Below, in pieces: positions 7,075-7,837 of a stretch of 7,837 nucleotides of DNA. Position 1 is the stretch's first letter; every line of letters starts with the position of its first letter. The notes beneath the pieces are model-generated. The model saw nothing but the letters and a program-made list of their open reading frames with translations. It was not told the origin of the DNA and did no database searches. The DNA lies in the NCBI GenBank assembly GCA_026391755.1, contig JAPLDN010000128.1:1-7837 (forward strand), given 5' to 3'. Origin of the DNA: Bacteroidota bacterium. Lineage in GTDB: Bacteria > Bacteroidota > Bacteroidia > Bacteroidales > FEN-979. Both the position numbers and the translations under genes were made by a program.

Positions 7075-7136
7075 ATTAACAATAATATTAACAACACTGT
7101 TTAATTTTTCAACAAGTGTTGAAAATATCAACAATA
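7075..7136. repeat. Cluster of degenerate WTYAACAAYA repeats
   Basis: ATTAACAATA (7075-7084), ATTAACAACA (7087-7096), TTCAACAAGT (7108-7117, half of the palindrome) and ATCAACAATA (7127-7136) share one core. The last two are about 20 bases apart, roughly two helical turns. They could be extra half-sites for the protein that binds the palindrome. The composition is very AT-rich, so part of the similarity may be chance. Confidence 0.35.
7106..7125. promoter_or_regulatory. Perfect 9-bp inverted repeat, operator-like
   Basis: TTTTCAACA-AG-TGTTGAAAA is a 20-base palindrome with 9-bp arms and a 2-base spacer, the form expected of a site for a dimeric regulator. It lies 208 bp upstream of the chimera gene start and 105 bp downstream of the stop of the partial kinase gene. 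It is not a terminator, because it has no GC-rich stem and the loop is too small. Related AACAA-containing decamers lie on both sides. Confidence 0.5.
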
Positions 7137-7229
7137 AATAAAAGAAATTTTTTAATTGAACTCCTTAATATACGGTGAATTGTCCGGCCGGTTAAGCTGT
7201 TTATGGTATCATGTAATAGCGATGTAAGG

Positions 7230-7837
7230 TTATAAATAGAATATCAGCCTGATAAATGCCCCCGGGCTCTCCAGGTTATTGCCTGTGACAATGCTGCCTT
7301 CATGAGCATCAATGATCAGTTTGACCAGAGCGAGGTCAAACCCGACAGAACCTGAGTACTGTTGATCCATATAAGTGAGGTACAGGTTGATTTTCTCGGG
7401 GATTCCTTCGGGGAATCCAACGCCCTGATCCTGCACTGTGCAGAAAAGAGATTCCTTTTGCAAATTGACCGATATAGTAATAATGCCTCCATCAGGTGAA
7501 TACCGGATAGCATTCCCTATCAGGCATTTCAGTGCAATCTTCAAGAGTGCATAGTCGCCTTGAATCTCGGTTTTAATTGCATTTCCTTCCTGGTGAATAA
7601 CTAATTTCTTAGGCTGTAACTCATCCTGCATTTCGCTGATCGTTTCGCCGACGAGCTGCTTTATCCAAACAGGTTCCTTAACAAACCCCGACTGCGCCTG
7701 CATCTCGGTAAGCAGCAAAGCAGCTTTTGAAAATGTCTCAAGCCTTGTGGCGGAAGTATTTATTTCATCAATTACGTGTGAGAATTCCGAGGACTGCAAT
7801 TCCTCTTTCAGCAGCTGGGTAAATCCCAGGATACCAT
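7230..7837 (-). CDS. Histidine kinase, C-terminal part (5' end outside window)
   Basis: The frame is open to the right edge, so the gene is cut by the window and its true start is not visible. The first visible residues, GILGFTQLLKEEL, are the segment that follows the phosphoacceptor H-box (usually HE-RTPLNGILGF) in the HisKA dimerisation domain, so the histidine itself lies just outside. A TTG at 7797-7799 is in frame but is not a start. The ATPase domain shows the N-box LIGNAIRYSP and the G1 box DQGVGFPEG. The G2 region reads GSVGFDLALVKLIIDAHEGS, where GLGL is replaced by GFDL, so ATP-lid glycines are partly lost. There is no receiver domain after the ATPase domain, which ends in IRLIFYL. 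No sensor domain can be seen. It is separated from the chimera gene by 331 bp and is probably a different transcription unit. Confidence 0.9.
   Translation of the reverse strand, partial: GILGFTQLLKEELQSSEFSHVIDEINTSATRLETFSKAALLLTEMQAQSGFVKEPVWIKQLVGETISEMQDELQPKKLVIHQEGNAIKTEIQGDYALLKIALKCLIGNAIRYSPDGGIITISVNLQKESLFCTVQDQGVGFPEGIPEKINLYLTYMDQQYSGSVGFDLALVKLIIDAHEGSIVTGNNLESPGAFIRLIFYL

Larger units (their letters stand above)
6899..7229. other. 331-bp AT-rich intergenic region
   Basis: This stretch separates the partial histidine kinase gene from the chimera gene, both on the minus strand. Apart from the palindrome, the repeat cluster and the weak promoter candidate listed separately, I see no gene, no tRNA-like structure and no clear intrinsic terminator for the upstream kinase. 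The short palindrome CCGGCCGG (7184-7191) stands out in the AT-rich background, but no T-tract follows it. Confidence 0.6.

Noticed and set aside
6816..7097. A 93-codon minus-strand frame across the chimera gene start and the AT-rich spacer.
   Set aside because: It overlaps the signal-peptide codons in another frame and is rich in Leu, Ile and Phe, as expected from random AT-rich DNA.
7797..7799. TTG as the start of a short 189-residue ATPase-only protein.
   Set aside because: The frame continues upstream with typical HisKA residues (GILGFTQLLKEEL) to the window edge.

Overview
The window most likely comes from a member of the Bacteroidota, probably an anaerobic or environmental lineage. This is an inference. 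It rests on moderate to low GC, the absence of convincing Shine-Dalgarno sequences before the starts, a possible TAnnTTTG-like promoter element, and the gene content: a bacterial-type glucose-6-phosphate isomerase beside an archaemetzincin. No marker gene fixes the taxon.

Layout. A housekeeping gene, glucose-6-phosphate isomerase (pgi, 9-1622, plus strand), lies at the left end. Everything else is on the minus strand, read from right to left: (1) the C-terminal part of a histidine kinase that runs off the right edge (7230-7837); (2) an AT-rich 331-bp intergenic region with a perfect 9-bp inverted repeat and related short repeats; (3) a three-part membrane protein (5207-6898) with a signal peptide, a PstS-like periplasmic binding domain, one transmembrane helix and a cytoplasmic domain resembling the glycine-cleavage H protein; (4) a strong hairpin with A/T runs on both sides (5085-5117); (5) a membrane histidine kinase with two putative c-type haem-binding motifs in its extracytoplasmic domain (3410-5062); (6) an NtrC-type sigma-54 activator/response regulator (2207-3399), broken by a deletion plus frame change; (7) an archaemetzincin zinc protease (1587-2141) whose 3' end overlaps that of pgi tail-to-tail by 36 bp.

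How the genes may work together. The histidine kinase and response regulator are 10 bp apart and form a clear two-component pair. The binding-protein/GcvH-like chimera lies just upstream on the same strand. A plausible reading is a signalling module in which an extracytoplasmic ligand (chimera) and redox state or a haem ligand (kinase) are transmitted to a sigma-54 activator. This would be the candidate unusual system of the window. In the chimera, the residue equivalent to the lipoylated lysine of GcvH is a glycine, so the domain is unlikely to do ordinary lipoyl chemistry. As the sequence stands, the regulator lacks about 50 residues of its AAA+ domain and is split into two frames. Either the output of the system is lost in this strain or the sequence carries an assembly error at that point.
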